Part shown: positions 28,018 through 37,873 of the stretch, one piece after another | Layout: every line of letters begins with the position of its first letter | Numbering within the stretch: position 1 is the stretch's first letter | Source of the DNA: Colwellia piezophila ATCC BAA-637 | Lineage (GTDB): Bacteria > Pseudomonadota > Gammaproteobacteria > Enterobacterales > Alteromonadaceae | DNA: 64,000 nucleotides | Direction: 5' to 3' | Assembly (NCBI RefSeq): GCF_000378625.1 | Contig: NZ_KB905167.1 | Location: forward strand, 1-64,000 | Position numbers and translations under genes: made by a program | The notes under the pieces: generated by a model | The model's database searches: none | Seen by the model: only the letters and a program-made list of their open reading frames with translations | Told to the model about the DNA's origin: nothing

Positions 28018-28346
28018 GAATATTCTCCAAAATGTTATTGTGATTCGTTAGTGTTTTAATATGCCTAGTTATGCAAGGCACAACATAATAGTGGACTCTT
28101 TTTAGTTAAAAGTTGTAACAATCTTCGAGGAGGATGTAAGCAAAAATCAAGGCGAAAATGTCATTAAACTGCTAAGTCATTGATTGTTTGTCTGTTCGAA
28201 AAGTAACCTTGTATATTACTGAAATTAATGTTTACATTTAGTGATACTTTGACATACGAAACTTGGTGTACTTGCCATTTGTCTTACGACCATTGGCGGA
28301 TTTTTAGCCTGTTTAACTGTTTGCTATGCGGTTTAATATCACAGGT

Positions 28347-28366
28347 AACTGTTTTTATATACAGTT
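28347..28366. promoter_or_regulatory. LexA (SOS) box upstream of yebG
   Basis: AACTGTTTTTATATACAGTT contains CTGT-N8-ACAG exactly, the gammaproteobacterial LexA consensus, with symmetric flanks. It lies about 125 bases upstream of the yebG start, and the yebG family is SOS-induced in E. coli. Confidence 0.82.
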
Positions 28367-28489
28367 CTTGGTTTAGGTATGTTATTGTTCTGGTATTATT
28401 TGGGTTAAAGTGAATTTAATGCGTTAGGCATTAATGTTGACAATATTAAGAGCGCGTATTGAGCTCATCGGTAGAAATAGGGATAACTA

Positions 28490-28888
28490 ATGGCAGTTGA
28501 AAGTCGGTTTGTAGTAATTAGAAACGGAATAGAGGCAAAAACATTTATGGATAAAAAATCAGCAGATGAATATGACAAAATGTTGGATATGGCCGATAAC
28601 TTGAGTCAGGTTTTCTCTCAATCTTCAGTTGAGTTAAGCGACAGTGTTAATGAAGAGCTAAGCATTTATCTAGCGCAAAACAGAGAAGCGGTACTTGTCG
28701 CCTTGTTAGCTAAGAAACCAGCGAAAGAAACGACCAAGCCAGCGACTAAAAAAACAGCCATTAACACGAATGATGAGCCAATTGTTAAGGTTGTAGAGCA
28801 AGCCTCAAACAAGGATGAAAAATCGCCAGTAAAAGCAAAAAAAAGCAAAACTAAGGCAACGGCAGTAAAGTTAAGTGCAGCAAGCTAA
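28490..28888 (+). CDS. yebG: YebG family DNA damage-inducible protein
   Basis: 132 residues. The N-terminal 75 residues match YebG (MAVESRFVVIRNGIEAKTFMDKK-type start, DKMLDMADNL, LAQNREAVLVALL). The C terminus is a Lys/Ala/Thr-rich basic tail (about 80-132), possibly contacting DNA or RNA. The biochemical role is unknown. A perfect LexA box upstream indicates SOS control. The YgjP-like peptidase gene follows 37 bases later and may be co-transcribed. Confidence 0.9.
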   Translation: MAVESRFVVIRNGIEAKTFMDKKSADEYDKMLDMADNLSQVFSQSSVELSDSVNEELSIYLAQNREAVLVALLAKKPAKETTKPATKKTAINTNDEPIVKVVEQASNKDEKSPVKAKKSKTKATAVKLSAAS

Positions 28889-28925
28889 CAAATGGCTAAT
28901 ATTTAGCTCTTGTTGTTAGTATTTT

Positions 28926-29660
28926 ATGTTTGAATATCAACTTATCCGCAGTAAGCGTAGAAAAACACTCAGCTTGCAAGTTAAATATGGTCAAGTGACT
29001 GTACGTGCACCGTATTATGTGACATCAGCCTTTATTGATACTTTTATTAACGAAAAATCGGCTTGGCTGCGTGCTAAGATTGCCGAGCAGCAATGTCTAT
29101 CAGCTCCGCTTAACTATAGGCAAGACGCTGGAATACTCTTGTTAGGTGAGCCTGCTACGCTTAACATCAGCATAGCCAAGCAAGCATCAGTTACTGTTAG
29201 TGATGAGTTATCGGCTGACAATGGCGTCGTCCGTCAGCTTAATATTGCCCTAAGTGAAAGGGTGAATACTCGACTGAAAGATCCCACAGCAAAAGCCGAG
29301 CAAATAAAAAAGCAGTTAGAGCGGTATTTTAAGCAGCAAGCACAAGAATTGATATTTGAGCGCCTTGAGGTTATTTGTCAGCAAACTTCACTCACACCGA
29401 CTAAAATAAAAATTCGTCAGTACCGTTCACGTTGGGGAAGTTGTAATAACCGGGGTGAAGTCAGCTTTAATTACTTGTTAATGATGACACCCTTATTTGT
29501 CATTGATTACGTTATTGTCCATGAACTTTGTCATTTAGTGCACTTAAATCATTCTAAATGCTTTTGGCAATTAGTAGCACAACACTCACCAAATTATAAA
29601 ATAGCTAAGCAGTGGCTAAGTGACCACCAAGTAAAACTACACTGGCAAAAACCCAGTTAA
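28926..29660 (+). CDS. YgjP-like M48-type metallopeptidase domain protein
   Basis: 244 residues. The family motif RQYRSRWGSCNNRGEVSFNYLLMMTP is followed by the zinc site VHELCHLVHLNHSKCFW, with HExxH and a downstream His in the YgjP/DUF45 arrangement related to SprT-like proteases. Cytosolic; substrate unknown. Its place 37 bases after yebG raises the possibility of SOS co-expression, which is inference. Confidence 0.88.
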   Translation: MFEYQLIRSKRRKTLSLQVKYGQVTVRAPYYVTSAFIDTFINEKSAWLRAKIAEQQCLSAPLNYRQDAGILLLGEPATLNISIAKQASVTVSDELSADNGVVRQLNIALSERVNTRLKDPTAKAEQIKKQLERYFKQQAQELIFERLEVICQQTSLTPTKIKIRQYRSRWGSCNNRGEVSFNYLLMMTPLFVIDYVIVHELCHLVHLNHSKCFWQLVAQHSPNYKIAKQWLSDHQVKLHWQKPS

Positions 29661-29868
29661 GTTATCAAAAGTAATTCATCAATTCGTTGCTGGCTACAAG
29701 TTTAGCTACCGTATTTTTTTTGCTAATTCTGCTTAATTATCGCTCGATTTTCGGTAAGTGATCAACTCTCACCCACAAAGTGTTTTCCCTATAGCAGATT
29801 TTTGCTTGAATATAAATTTTTATGCATAATTTATAACTTTTTATTTAATGAGTTTTTGTCATAAAAGA

Positions 29869-29897
29869 TTGACAGCCCTCATCAGTTAAGGCATTTT
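29869..29897 (+). promoter_or_regulatory. Candidate thr operon promoter
   Basis: A perfect TTGACA (29869-29874) is followed after 17 bases by CATTTT. The -10 is poor. A better TATGAT at 29903 has no good -35 at proper spacing. Either would start the RNA before the thrL ATG. Confidence 0.4.
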
Positions 29898-29924
29898 AAC
29901 GGTATGATATTAAACAACAGCCTC

Positions 29925-29978
29925 ATGATTATTATTATTACCACCACCACCCGAATTTGGATGGCGGTCGCTGGCTAA
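29925..29978 (+). CDS. thrL: thr operon leader peptide
   Basis: A 17-residue peptide, MIIIITTTTRIWMAVAG, with four consecutive Ile and four consecutive Thr codons plus one later Ile. It lies 55 bases upstream of a terminator stem and 160 upstream of thrA. As in E. coli, ribosome stalling at Ile/Thr codons when charged tRNAs are scarce would favour antitermination. The Shine-Dalgarno site is weak. Confidence 0.93.
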   Translation: MIIIITTTTRIWMAVAG

Positions 29979-30006
29979 CGTGTAAAAAATAACAATTTTA
30001 TCGAAG

Positions 30007-30037
30007 CCCGTGACCTGAAAAGGTTACGGGTTTTTTT
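30007..30037 (+). terminator. thr operon attenuator
   Basis: CCCGTGACCT, loop GAAA, AGGTTACGGG, then seven T: a 10-bp stem with one G-U pair. It sits between thrL and thrA, the attenuator position. The leader bases just upstream (GGCGGTCGCTGG and following) would supply the alternative pairing. Confidence 0.9.
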
Positions 30038-30140
30038 ATGCTTACAATGAAGAGCATTCACTCTAATATTTCTTGACGGCACATCGCCCTAGAAAAAAAA
30101 GGAGCGGCTTTATTCATTGTTTTATACAAAGGAAGAAAAC

Positions 30141-32618
30141 ATGCGTGTACTTAAATTTGGTGGCTCTTCATTAGCGTCTGCAGAGCGTTTTCGTCAAGTT
30201 GCCGATATCATCAAAGATAAAAGTGAATCATCAAATCTAGCCGTAGTAGTGTCTGCGCCACAAGGCATTACCAATCATTTAGTTGCCATGGCAGAAAATA
30301 TAAGTGATGAAGCAAAGTTGGTAACTGACCTAGGTCATTTTAATCGCGCAATCACCACCATTATTGATGACTTATCGGCAAGTATTAGTAACTTTAATCG
30401 TCAGCATTGTGAACAAGCCTTAACAAATTATGAGCAGCAACTTACTCGTTATATGCAGGGGGCGACATTACTCACTTATTGCCCAGATCATATTAGAGCG
30501 AGGATCATTAGCACGGGTGAACGTTTAAGTGTGGCAATACTCGATGCCGTATTACAAGCGGATGGCTTAGCCGTTTCATTATTAGCACCAGAGAAGTTCT
30601 TATATACTAATAATTCATCACTCAATGCCGTTGCTGACTTGGAACTATCGAAAGAAAAATATGCAATTGAATATAGTAACTTAAGCAAGATATCACTTAT
30701 GCCAGGCTTTATTGGCGTCAATGCCGATGTCAATAGTGACATGCCACAAGTCACCACGTTAGGGAGAAATGGCTCAGACTACTCAGCGGCAGTTTTAGCT
30801 GTTTGTGCACAAGCTGAGTGTTGTGAAATATGGACTGATGTTGATGGTATTTATAATGCGGACCCTCGCTATATAAAAGAAGCTAAGTTACTTGATTATT
30901 TATCCTATCAAGAAGCGATGGAGCTTTCTTATTTTGGCGCCAGTGTTTTACATCCAAAAACAATTGCCCCCATTGCGCAATATCATATCCCTTGCTTAAT
31001 TAAGAACACGAACAACCCAAGCGCTGCAGGCACCTTGATCTCACATGAAAACGATCAACAAAAACGGGTAAAAGCCATTTCTAATCTTGATGACCTAACC
31101 ATGGTCAATGTTTCAGGTCCTGGCATGAAAGGCATGGTTGGCATGGCGAGTCGTGTTTTTGCCACCATGAGTCGAGAAAATATTTCTTTAGTGCTGATTA
31201 GCCAATCATCAAGTGAGTATTGTATTAGTTTTTGCATTTACTCCAACGATAGCGAGCGTGCTAAGAAAAGCTTACAAGATGAGTTTGAGTTAGAGCTGTT
31301 AAATGGCTTACTTGAACCTTTAGCGTTAAAGGGCGAGTTGTCTATTGTTTCCTTAGTGGGTGATGGTATGCATCATCAACGCGGCGTCGCGGCAAAGTTT
31401 TTTAGTTCACTCGCGCAAGCACGCGTAAATGTGGTTGCTATTGCACAAGATTCTTCAGAGCGTAGTATCTCGGTTGTTGTTGAGCAAAGAAAATGTATGG
31501 ATGCGATGAAAGTCAGCCATCAAAATTTCTTTTCACACAAACCAACTATCGATGTGTTTTTAGTTGGCTGTGGTGTTGTCGGTAGCGAACTTATTGCGCA
31601 AATTTATCGTCAACAAACAAGTTTAAAAGCGCAAAATATCGTTTTGAAAGTATACGGTATTGCCAATTCTAAAGGCATGGTGTTTGATAAAGAAGGCATT
31701 GATTTAAATAACTGGCAAGACGTTGTTGCGCAGGGCAATAATAGGCTACCCGTTAATATTGATAGCCTTAAAGGCTTTGTGCGTGATAATCATTTAATCA
31801 ATCCGGTTTTTGTTGACTCAACATCAAATGAAGCCTTAGCTATGAGCTATGTAGATTACTTAGCTGAAGGCTTCCATGTTGTTACCCCGAATAAAAAGGC
31901 CAATACCGCTTCTTGGGAGTATTACCAACAGCTACGTAGTACGGCACAAAAAACTAACCGCCGCTTCTTATATGAGACAACGGTAGGTGCAGGCTTACCG
32001 GTTATTGATACGTTACAAAGTTTAATAAAAGCGGGTGATGAGCTACAACGCTTTGAAGGCGTATTATCGGGCTCATTATCGTATATCTTTGGTAAATTAG
32101 ACGAGGGTATGCCTTTATCAGAGGCGACGGCTATTGCCAAGGCAAATGGTTTTACCGAGCCAGATCCCCGAGATGACTTAAGCGGTATGGATGTGGCGCG
32201 TAAATTATTGATTATGGCGCGTGAAGCCGGTATGAAATTAGAGTTATCAGATATCACTATCGAGTCAGTATTGCCAAGCGACTTCGATGATAGCGGTGAT
32301 GTCAGCCAGTTTATGAATAACTTAACCCAACTTGATAGTGTTTTTGCTGATCGAGTAGCAAGTGCTAAGTCGACAGGTAAAGTACTGCGTTATATTGGTA
32401 ATATTGTTGACGGGAAATGCCAAGTTGCCATTGAAGAGGTGGGCGTTGACCACCCATTATTTAGTATTAAAGAGGGAGAAAATGCTTTGGCTATTCATAG
32501 TCGTTATTATCAGCCGTTACCTTTTGTCTTACGGGGTTACGGCGCGGGTGCAGCAGTGACAGCCGCCGGTGTCTTTGGTGATTTATTAAGAACTTTAGCA
32601 TGGGAGCAACAACACTAA
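30141..32618 (+). CDS. thrA: Bifunctional aspartokinase / homoserine dehydrogenase I
   Basis: 825 residues from the ATG at 30141 ([17 protein letters not shown]), which has GGAAG upstream; an earlier in-frame start adds 8 residues without homology. The aspartokinase domain is at 1-285, two ACT domains follow at about 310-460 (threonine feedback), and the homoserine dehydrogenase domain runs from about 465 ([14 protein letters not shown]) to the end. It catalyses the first and third steps of threonine synthesis. The stop overlaps the thrB start by one base (TAATG). Controlled by the thrL attenuator. Confidence 0.98.
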   Translation: MRVLKFGGSSLASAERFRQVADIIKDKSESSNLAVVVSAPQGITNHLVAMAENISDEAKLVTDLGHFNRAITTIIDDLSASISNFNRQHCEQALTNYEQQLTRYMQGATLLTYCPDHIRARIISTGERLSVAILDAVLQADGLAVSLLAPEKFLYTNNSSLNAVADLELSKEKYAIEYSNLSKISLMPGFIGVNADVNSDMPQVTTLGRNGSDYSAAVLAVCAQAECCEIWTDVDGIYNADPRYIKEAKLLDYLSYQEAMELSYFGASVLHPKTIAPIAQYHIPCLIKNTNNPSAAGTLISHENDQQKRVKAISNLDDLTMVNVSGPGMKGMVGMASRVFATMSRENISLVLISQSSSEYCISFCIYSNDSERAKKSLQDEFELELLNGLLEPLALKGELSIVSLVGDGMHHQRGVAAKFFSSLAQARVNVVAIAQDSSERSISVVVEQRKCMDAMKVSHQNFFSHKPTIDVFLVGCGVVGSELIAQIYRQQTSLKAQNIVLKVYGIANSKGMVFDKEGIDLNNWQDVVAQGNNRLPVNIDSLKGFVRDNHLINPVFVDSTSNEALAMSYVDYLAEGFHVVTPNKKANTASWEYYQQLRSTAQKTNRRFLYETTVGAGLPVIDTLQSLIKAGDELQRFEGVLSGSLSYIFGKLDEGMPLSEATAIAKANGFTEPDPRDDLSGMDVARKLLIMAREAGMKLELSDITIESVLPSDFDDSGDVSQFMNNLTQLDSVFADRVASAKSTGKVLRYIGNIVDGKCQVAIEEVGVDHPLFSIKEGENALAIHSRYYQPLPFVLRGYGAGAAVTAAGVFGDLLRTLAWEQQH

Positions 32619-33592
32619 TGTCGATTAATAACTCAAGTGTTTCAGTATTTGCCCCCGCCTCTATAGGCAATGTTAGTGTCGGTTTTGATGTTTTAGGACT
32701 CGCGGTAAAGCCAATTGATGGTACTTTATTAGGTGATGTGGTCACCGTTAGTGCGACAACAGACAGTGACAGTAGTCTTTTGGTTATTGGTAACTTTGCC
32801 GGCAAACTTCCGCCCAATAAAGAAGATAATATTGTTTGGTCTTGCTTGTTACTTTTTAATGAACAATTAATAAAAGTACAACAACCATCGGTAGCGGTAG
32901 CACTGACCTTAGATAAAAAAATGCCAGTGGGTAGTGGCTTAGGCTCTAGTGCTTGCTCTGTTGTTGCCGCGTTGGTGGCCTTAAATGAGTTTTACGCTAA
33001 ATATCATAATTTTAGTTTTTCTGAAAATTTGATATTAAGAATGACCGGACAAATGGAAGCGAAGATTAGTGGCAGCATACATTATGATAATGTCGCGCCA
33101 TGCCTTTTAGGTGGCTTGCAACTCATGGTTCCTGATGAAAATGTGATATCACGCACTTTACCTAGTTTTGATGATTGTTACTATGTTATGGCTTATCCAG
33201 GTATAGAAGTCTCGACAAAGGCAGCACGAGACGTTTTACCCACAAGTTACAGTCGTAGTGATGTTATCCATTATGGTCAAAACTTAGCGACGTTTGTCGA
33301 TGCTTGTCATCGTCAAGATAAGAGCCAAGCATTTTCAGTATTAACCGATGTTATTGCGGAGCCTTATCGCACTGATTTGTTACCAAGGTATCAAGTAGCA
33401 CGTGATTATTTGACCGGAAAAGGCGCTTTAGCGGTGGGGATTTCAGGCTCAGGACCAACACTTTTCTGTGTCTGCGATAGTAAGCAACAAGCACAGCAAT
33501 TTTCTCTTTGGTTAGAAGACAATTATTTGCAAACAGACTTAGGTTTTGTCCATATATGTAAAGTCGATGATGTGGGTGCAATAGCGCTTTAA
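32618..33592 (+). CDS. thrB: Homoserine kinase
   Basis: 324 residues from the ATG at 32618, whose A is the last base of the thrA stop, so translation is coupled. GHMP kinase: VFAPASIGNVSVGFDVLG at the start, ATP loop PVGSGLGSSACS, and the C-terminal GISGSGPTLFCV. It phosphorylates homoserine for ThrC. Confidence 0.97.
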   Translation: MSINNSSVSVFAPASIGNVSVGFDVLGLAVKPIDGTLLGDVVTVSATTDSDSSLLVIGNFAGKLPPNKEDNIVWSCLLLFNEQLIKVQQPSVAVALTLDKKMPVGSGLGSSACSVVAALVALNEFYAKYHNFSFSENLILRMTGQMEAKISGSIHYDNVAPCLLGGLQLMVPDENVISRTLPSFDDCYYVMAYPGIEVSTKAARDVLPTSYSRSDVIHYGQNLATFVDACHRQDKSQAFSVLTDVIAEPYRTDLLPRYQVARDYLTGKGALAVGISGSGPTLFCVCDSKQQAQQFSLWLEDNYLQTDLGFVHICKVDDVGAIAL

Positions 33593-33673
33593 TAAATAAC
33601 TTAATGGCTACTGGCTGAACTAACATAAGCACGGTAGCTAAGAATCTTAGTGAACCTATTATTGGGATATAGA

Positions 33674-34978
33674 GTGAAATATTATAATTTAAAAGAAAAT
33701 GATGAACAGGTAACTTTCTCACAAGCGGTTAAGCAGGGTTTAGGTAAAAACCAGGGCTTATTCTTTCCTAGCGCCATGCCAAAGTTCAATAATATAGACG
33801 ATCTTCTCGCATTACCTTTAGTAGAGCGTAGCGTCAAAATTTTACAGCCATTTGTTGAAGGTGATTTAACCAAAGCGGAATTGACTGATATTGTTACCGA
33901 TGCGTTTAACTTCCCCGCTTTATTACAACCCATTAGCCCTGATCGTGCAATTTTAGAATTATTTCACGGTCCTACCTTAGCCTTTAAAGATTTTGGCGCT
34001 CGTTTTATGGCGAAATGTTTGCAGGTATTTGTTGCCAAAGATGCTAAAGCTAGCGGTGAAACGAAACCATTAACCATTTTAACGGCAACTTCGGGTGATA
34101 CCGGTGCTGCGGTTGCCCATGCATTTCATGGTATTGAAAATATTCGTGTTGTTATCATGTACCCGAAAGGCAAAATTAGCTTACTGCAAGAGAAAATGTT
34201 TACTACCCTTGGTGGAAATATTGAAACCTTAGCCGTCGATGGTGATTTTGATGCTTGTCAGTCATTAGTTAAACAGTCTTTTGATGATAAATACTTGGCT
34301 ACTACTATTGGTTTGAATTCAGCAAACTCAATTAATATCAGTAGATTACTAGCGCAAGTATGTTATTACTTTGAAGCGGTAGCGCAAATTTCTCGCACCA
34401 AAAGTGACTTAACTAATATCGTGTTTTCAATCCCAAGCGGTAACTTTGGTAACTTAACGGCGGGTTTATTTGCTAAAGCGATGGGTTTACCTATTAAGCG
34501 CTTTATTGCGGCAACTAATGCCAATGATACGGTGCCACGTTATCTTGAAACAGGTGAGTGGACACCCCATGCTACGGTCGCAACTATTTCGAATGCTATG
34601 GATGTGAGTAACCCTAACAACTGGCCACGTGTCGAGCACATGTTGAAAAGCGGTATTGTTGAGCAAGGTTGTGTCAGTTCGGTCTCTATCGATGAAGAGC
34701 AAACTCAATCAACCGTTATTCAGCTGAGTAAATTAGGTTATATTAGTGAGCCTCATGCTGCGGTAGCATATAAAGCATTACAATATAGCGCTGTTGAGGG
34801 GGAGTTTGGTGTGTTTTTAGGTACCGCTCATCCCGGTAAGTTTAAAGACGTGGTTGAAAGTATTCTGGGTCAACCTATTGGTTTACCGAAAGAACTAGCC
34901 GATTGTATTGGCGAGCCTATTTTATCGAAAGATCTTAGTGCTGATTTTAGTGACCTACGGAGCTATCTGTTAGCTTAG
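33674..34978 (+). CDS. threonine synthase thrC: Threonine synthase
   Basis: 434 residues from the GTG at 33674 (KYYNLKENDEQVTF follows, matching the E. coli start) with GGGA upstream; an earlier GTG at 33650 is possible but adds unrelated residues. PLP enzyme converting O-phosphohomoserine to threonine. The PLP lysine is in LAFKDFGARFM, followed by TATSGDTGAAVAHAF and SIPSGNFGNLTAG. Last gene of thrLABC, 81 bases after thrB, and followed by a strong terminator. Confidence 0.97.
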   Translation: MKYYNLKENDEQVTFSQAVKQGLGKNQGLFFPSAMPKFNNIDDLLALPLVERSVKILQPFVEGDLTKAELTDIVTDAFNFPALLQPISPDRAILELFHGPTLAFKDFGARFMAKCLQVFVAKDAKASGETKPLTILTATSGDTGAAVAHAFHGIENIRVVIMYPKGKISLLQEKMFTTLGGNIETLAVDGDFDACQSLVKQSFDDKYLATTIGLNSANSINISRLLAQVCYYFEAVAQISRTKSDLTNIVFSIPSGNFGNLTAGLFAKAMGLPIKRFIAATNANDTVPRYLETGEWTPHATVATISNAMDVSNPNNWPRVEHMLKSGIVEQGCVSSVSIDEEQTQSTVIQLSKLGYISEPHAAVAYKALQYSAVEGEFGVFLGTAHPGKFKDVVESILGQPIGLPKELADCIGEPILSKDLSADFSDLRSYLLA

Positions 34979-35046
34979 CTTATCGTTGAAACTGCTCAAT
35001 AATATATTTGAGTATGCTTAACCCGAGCCGTTATCGTAAAATATAA

Positions 35047-35073
35047 AGCTATCACCTAGGTGATGGCTTTTTT
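35047..35073 (+). terminator. Terminator of the thr operon
   Basis: AGCTATCACC, TA, GGTGATGGCT, then a T-run: a 10-bp stem with one G-U pair, 68 bases after thrC. Confidence 0.85.
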
Positions 35074-35120
35074 ATTTATACTGATTTTTGTATTTATAAC
35101 GCATAATTTTAGGAAATTAT

Positions 35121-35804
35121 ATGATTAAACCACAATGGCAGCAGTTACTTAATAGCGAAGCTAAAAAGGAATATTATCAACGTTTAACGAGTGAAATAGC
35201 AAAGCAAAGATCGTCAGAACTTGCTATTTATCCTGCCGAAAAGGATATTTTCAATGCCTTTAACCATGTTGATCTAGCTGACGTTAAAGTTGTCATCTTA
35301 GGGCAGGATCCTTATCACGGTAAAGATCAAGCCCACGGTTTAGCCTTTTCAGTACAACATGGCGTCAAGGTGCCACCATCACTGGTGAATATATATAAAG
35401 AGCTGACAACAGATATTAGCGGTTTTAAAACGCCAACGCATGGTTGCTTAACGACTTGGGCTGAGCAGGGGGTTTTATTGTTAAATACAGTATTAACCGT
35501 GCAGCAAGCCAATGCACATTCACATGCCAAACTGGGTTGGGAAACGTTTACAGAACAAGTCATCAGTGAATTGAATGAACATAACCCCGGTTGTGTTTTT
35601 ATTTTATGGGGCGCACATGCTCATAAAAAAGGTAAAAATATCAATCAAGATAAGCATTTAGTCTTAGCTGGCCCACATCCATCACCACTGTCCGCTTATC
35701 GAGGTTTCTTTGGCAGCCAACACTTTTCTCAAGCCAATGTTTGGTTAGCCAAGCAGGAGATGAAGCCCATAGACTGGCACCTGCCTAGGGCACTTGCTAC
35801 TTAA
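35121..35804 (+). CDS. ung: Uracil-DNA glycosylase
   Basis: 227 residues, family 1. It removes uracil from DNA to begin base excision repair. The water-activating motif GQDPYHG has Asp63, and the Leu-intercalation loop HPSPLSAYRGFFG is present. The ATG at 35121 has AGGAAA upstream. It converges with the binding-protein gene, with only 5 bases between the stops. Confidence 0.97.
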   Translation: MIKPQWQQLLNSEAKKEYYQRLTSEIAKQRSSELAIYPAEKDIFNAFNHVDLADVKVVILGQDPYHGKDQAHGLAFSVQHGVKVPPSLVNIYKELTTDISGFKTPTHGCLTTWAEQGVLLLNTVLTVQQANAHSHAKLGWETFTEQVISELNEHNPGCVFILWGAHAHKKGKNINQDKHLVLAGPHPSPLSAYRGFFGSQHFSQANVWLAKQEMKPIDWHLPRALAT

Positions 35805-35809
35805 ACTCG

Positions 35810-36727
35810 TTAATAGCTATTTTCATCAACGCCAGGCAAAAATTGGAATACTTCAAGATAATACTGGCGGAGCTTGGGTAAGTCTCCACTGAGCAGCCAC
35901 TTTTCATGGGCATAATAAAACTCAGTACTTAGATACGCTTGTTGAAGTATGTCATTAATCTGACTGATGATCTGCTCGCCTACTGCCGTTTTAGAGCAAG
36001 AAACGTGGCCTAGAAAATAAGGTGGACTACCGGCAATGGTATAACTTTCTAAAGTGATATGGTCTAGATTTAGGGCATTGATATCTTGGGGATAGTAGAT
36101 AATGTACTCAATCCTATTTTTCAATAACATATTCGCTACTGATGTTATCCTGCTAGCACCCGCACGTACAAAAACATTATCAATACTCAGCTCCTTTATT
36201 TGCTTGTCTATCTCTGCTCCATAAGAAACGCCGCTGGCAATGGCTAAAATTTGTTCTGGGTAATATTGAAATAATCGCGCCAAATTAATAATTTCACCTT
36301 GGCTATTTAGCACTTTCTCGTGCAGAGGCGTTGATTGAGTAACACGATACAATTGCAAACCTAGGTAGAGGTCGTGGGGTAAGCTAAAAAAGGAAAATAT
36401 TTCTCTTTGAGGGTTTTTCATCCTGTTTGACATACAGGCGTTAACTTCACTTTGTAGAATTTTCTCGGCTCTATCGCTAGTCGCTTTAACAACGGTTAAT
36501 TGATATCCAAGAGATTCTAACCCGTGCATTATTATCATCGCGGTATCTTGTGAGGTGGTTTTAGATATCTTGCTGACAAAGTCTTGCCATTCAAAGGTGT
36601 CTTCAATTATCCAAGTGATGGTTTTGGTATGTGGCGATGTTGCTAAGGGCGATACTTCATTCGACGTTGTAAGCGAGGGAAATAAAGTAATAGTGGCTAG
36701 TAAGCAAAAGCGTAATAGCAATAACAT
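35810..36727 (-). CDS. Periplasmic solute-binding-like protein (TIGR02285 type)
   Basis: 305 residues. Signal peptide at about 1-22, then a bilobal type 2 binding-protein pattern: ITWIIEDTFEWQDF, a long helix, CMSNRMKNPQRE (the conserved Cys and Arg of this subgroup), and a C-terminal AYLSTEFYYAHEKWLLSG. The group is common in Alteromonadales and is distantly related to amino acid-binding proteins without transporter genes alongside. The ligand is unknown. The ATG at 36727 follows GGAGGAT. Confidence 0.75.
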   Translation of the reverse strand: MLLLLRFCLLATITLFPSLTTSNEVSPLATSPHTKTITWIIEDTFEWQDFVSKISKTTSQDTAMIIMHGLESLGYQLTVVKATSDRAEKILQSEVNACMSNRMKNPQREIFSFFSLPHDLYLGLQLYRVTQSTPLHEKVLNSQGEIINLARLFQYYPEQILAIASGVSYGAEIDKQIKELSIDNVFVRAGASRITSVANMLLKNRIEYIIYYPQDINALNLDHITLESYTIAGSPPYFLGHVSCSKTAVGEQIISQINDILQQAYLSTEFYYAHEKWLLSGDLPKLRQYYLEVFQFLPGVDENSY

Positions 36728-36897
36728 CTTATCCTCCTGAAAACTTCAGGCCGGCCGATAAAGGCCTAGCAAGTGCTATAAGTATAATTCAAGCGGGTAA
36801 TAATGTTAGTGATTGAAAGTGGCGGGTAATGTTCTAATTTTTGTAACTCTGCTATATTTTAGGTATATAGGGTATATTGAAAGCTAAAGGAAATAAA

Positions 36898-37200
36898 ATG
36901 AGTGTCAGTTTTACTCAATTTGATGAGTCGGCAGTGGTAATTTTAAAGGCATTGGCACGGCATTTTCCTATGCCAACAGAAATTGGCTTTAATGATGTTT
37001 TTCCAGAAGGTGAAAAGGATGCCAGTAAACGTGCCGTGCATATAGGCACTATTGCTTTTTTACGCCACGAAGATCTTATCGCTCATGACATAGGAAGTGC
37101 GTCTTCATTCATTCTTACCCGAAAAGGTTTAGCGTTATTTGATAAGGATGTCTATAAACACATAAAAGATGAGCTAATTAGCGATGCTGATAGTGTGTAG
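36898..37200 (+). CDS. Conserved hypothetical protein, possible winged-helix fold
   Basis: 100 residues from the ATG at 36898, preceded by AAAGGAAATAAA; a TTG 21 bases upstream is less likely. Helices with a short beta hairpin (IGTIAFLRHEDLIAHDIGSASSFILTRKGLALFD) resemble a small winged-helix domain. No catalytic residues. It is a lone gene, convergent with the GNAT gene. Function not recognised. Confidence 0.65.
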   Translation: MSVSFTQFDESAVVILKALARHFPMPTEIGFNDVFPEGEKDASKRAVHIGTIAFLRHEDLIAHDIGSASSFILTRKGLALFDKDVYKHIKDELISDADSV

Positions 37201-37242
37201 ATCTAGTTAATTTATATTTTTAAAAAGGTTAAACCTCAAGGG

Positions 37243-37821
37243 TTAATCATCAAATCGAATTATCATCTCAGCAGCTTCGCATTGGCAGTCGTGACCACAT
37301 AAAATACAGTTATAACCTTGTTTACTTTCTTCATTCCACTTACCTGGATGAGACTTTACTAGCTCGCCACCACATTTACTGAAATAGGATACGGCACTGT
37401 TATTAGGGCTTTGTTTCCATAAGTGACTAATACCGGCTTGAGCTCCTTGTCGTTTTGCGGCTTCAATGGCCAGTGTGAGCAATTTTTTACCAATACCTAA
37501 ACCGCGATACTTTTCATCGACAGTATTGCACTTAAAGTAACAACACTTTAGACGGTCTACTTGCCATAACTCAGGACTACACCATTGATCAATCGGCCAT
37601 TGTTCGGCTGAGTACGTGCTGCGAAAGCCAATAACCTTGTTATCCAACAGGGCGACAAAACTACAGTTGATGGTATTTACTATGCCTTTTTGTGTCCATT
37701 GTGCCAGTGTCTCATTAGTTAAATAACCTTCACCATGAACCCGGTTGGCTAGGGGAATAACTTGTGAAAAATATTCAGTCGTTAACGGTAAATACTTTAT
37801 TGCTGCTTTTTTAATTGTCAT
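37243..37821 (-). CDS. GNAT family N-acetyltransferase with Cys-rich C terminus
   Basis: 192 residues. The acetyl-CoA loop is in YRGLGIGKKLLTLAIEAAKRQG, preceded by the CCYFKCNTVDEK strand and followed by NNSAVSYFSKCGGELV. The substrate is unknown. The C terminus CILCGHDCQCEAAEM holds four Cys in 10 residues, a small metal-binding or redox motif unusual for plain GNAT enzymes; other Cys (CCYFKC) sit mid-protein. Confidence 0.85.
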   Translation of the reverse strand: MTIKKAAIKYLPLTTEYFSQVIPLANRVHGEGYLTNETLAQWTQKGIVNTINCSFVALLDNKVIGFRSTYSAEQWPIDQWCSPELWQVDRLKCCYFKCNTVDEKYRGLGIGKKLLTLAIEAAKRQGAQAGISHLWKQSPNNSAVSYFSKCGGELVKSHPGKWNEESKQGYNCILCGHDCQCEAAEMIIRFDD

Positions 37822-37873
37822 GGTATGCGAAGGTAATTTAATGAGAATCTCATCGCTAAGATAGCAAAGCTTT

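Noticed and set aside
28228..28413. A 61-codon hydrophobic, Cys-rich frame before yebG
   Set aside because: It lacks a ribosome site, overlaps the LexA box and runs through the likely yebG promoter. A hydrophobic run in another frame (about 28266-28340) has no start codon.
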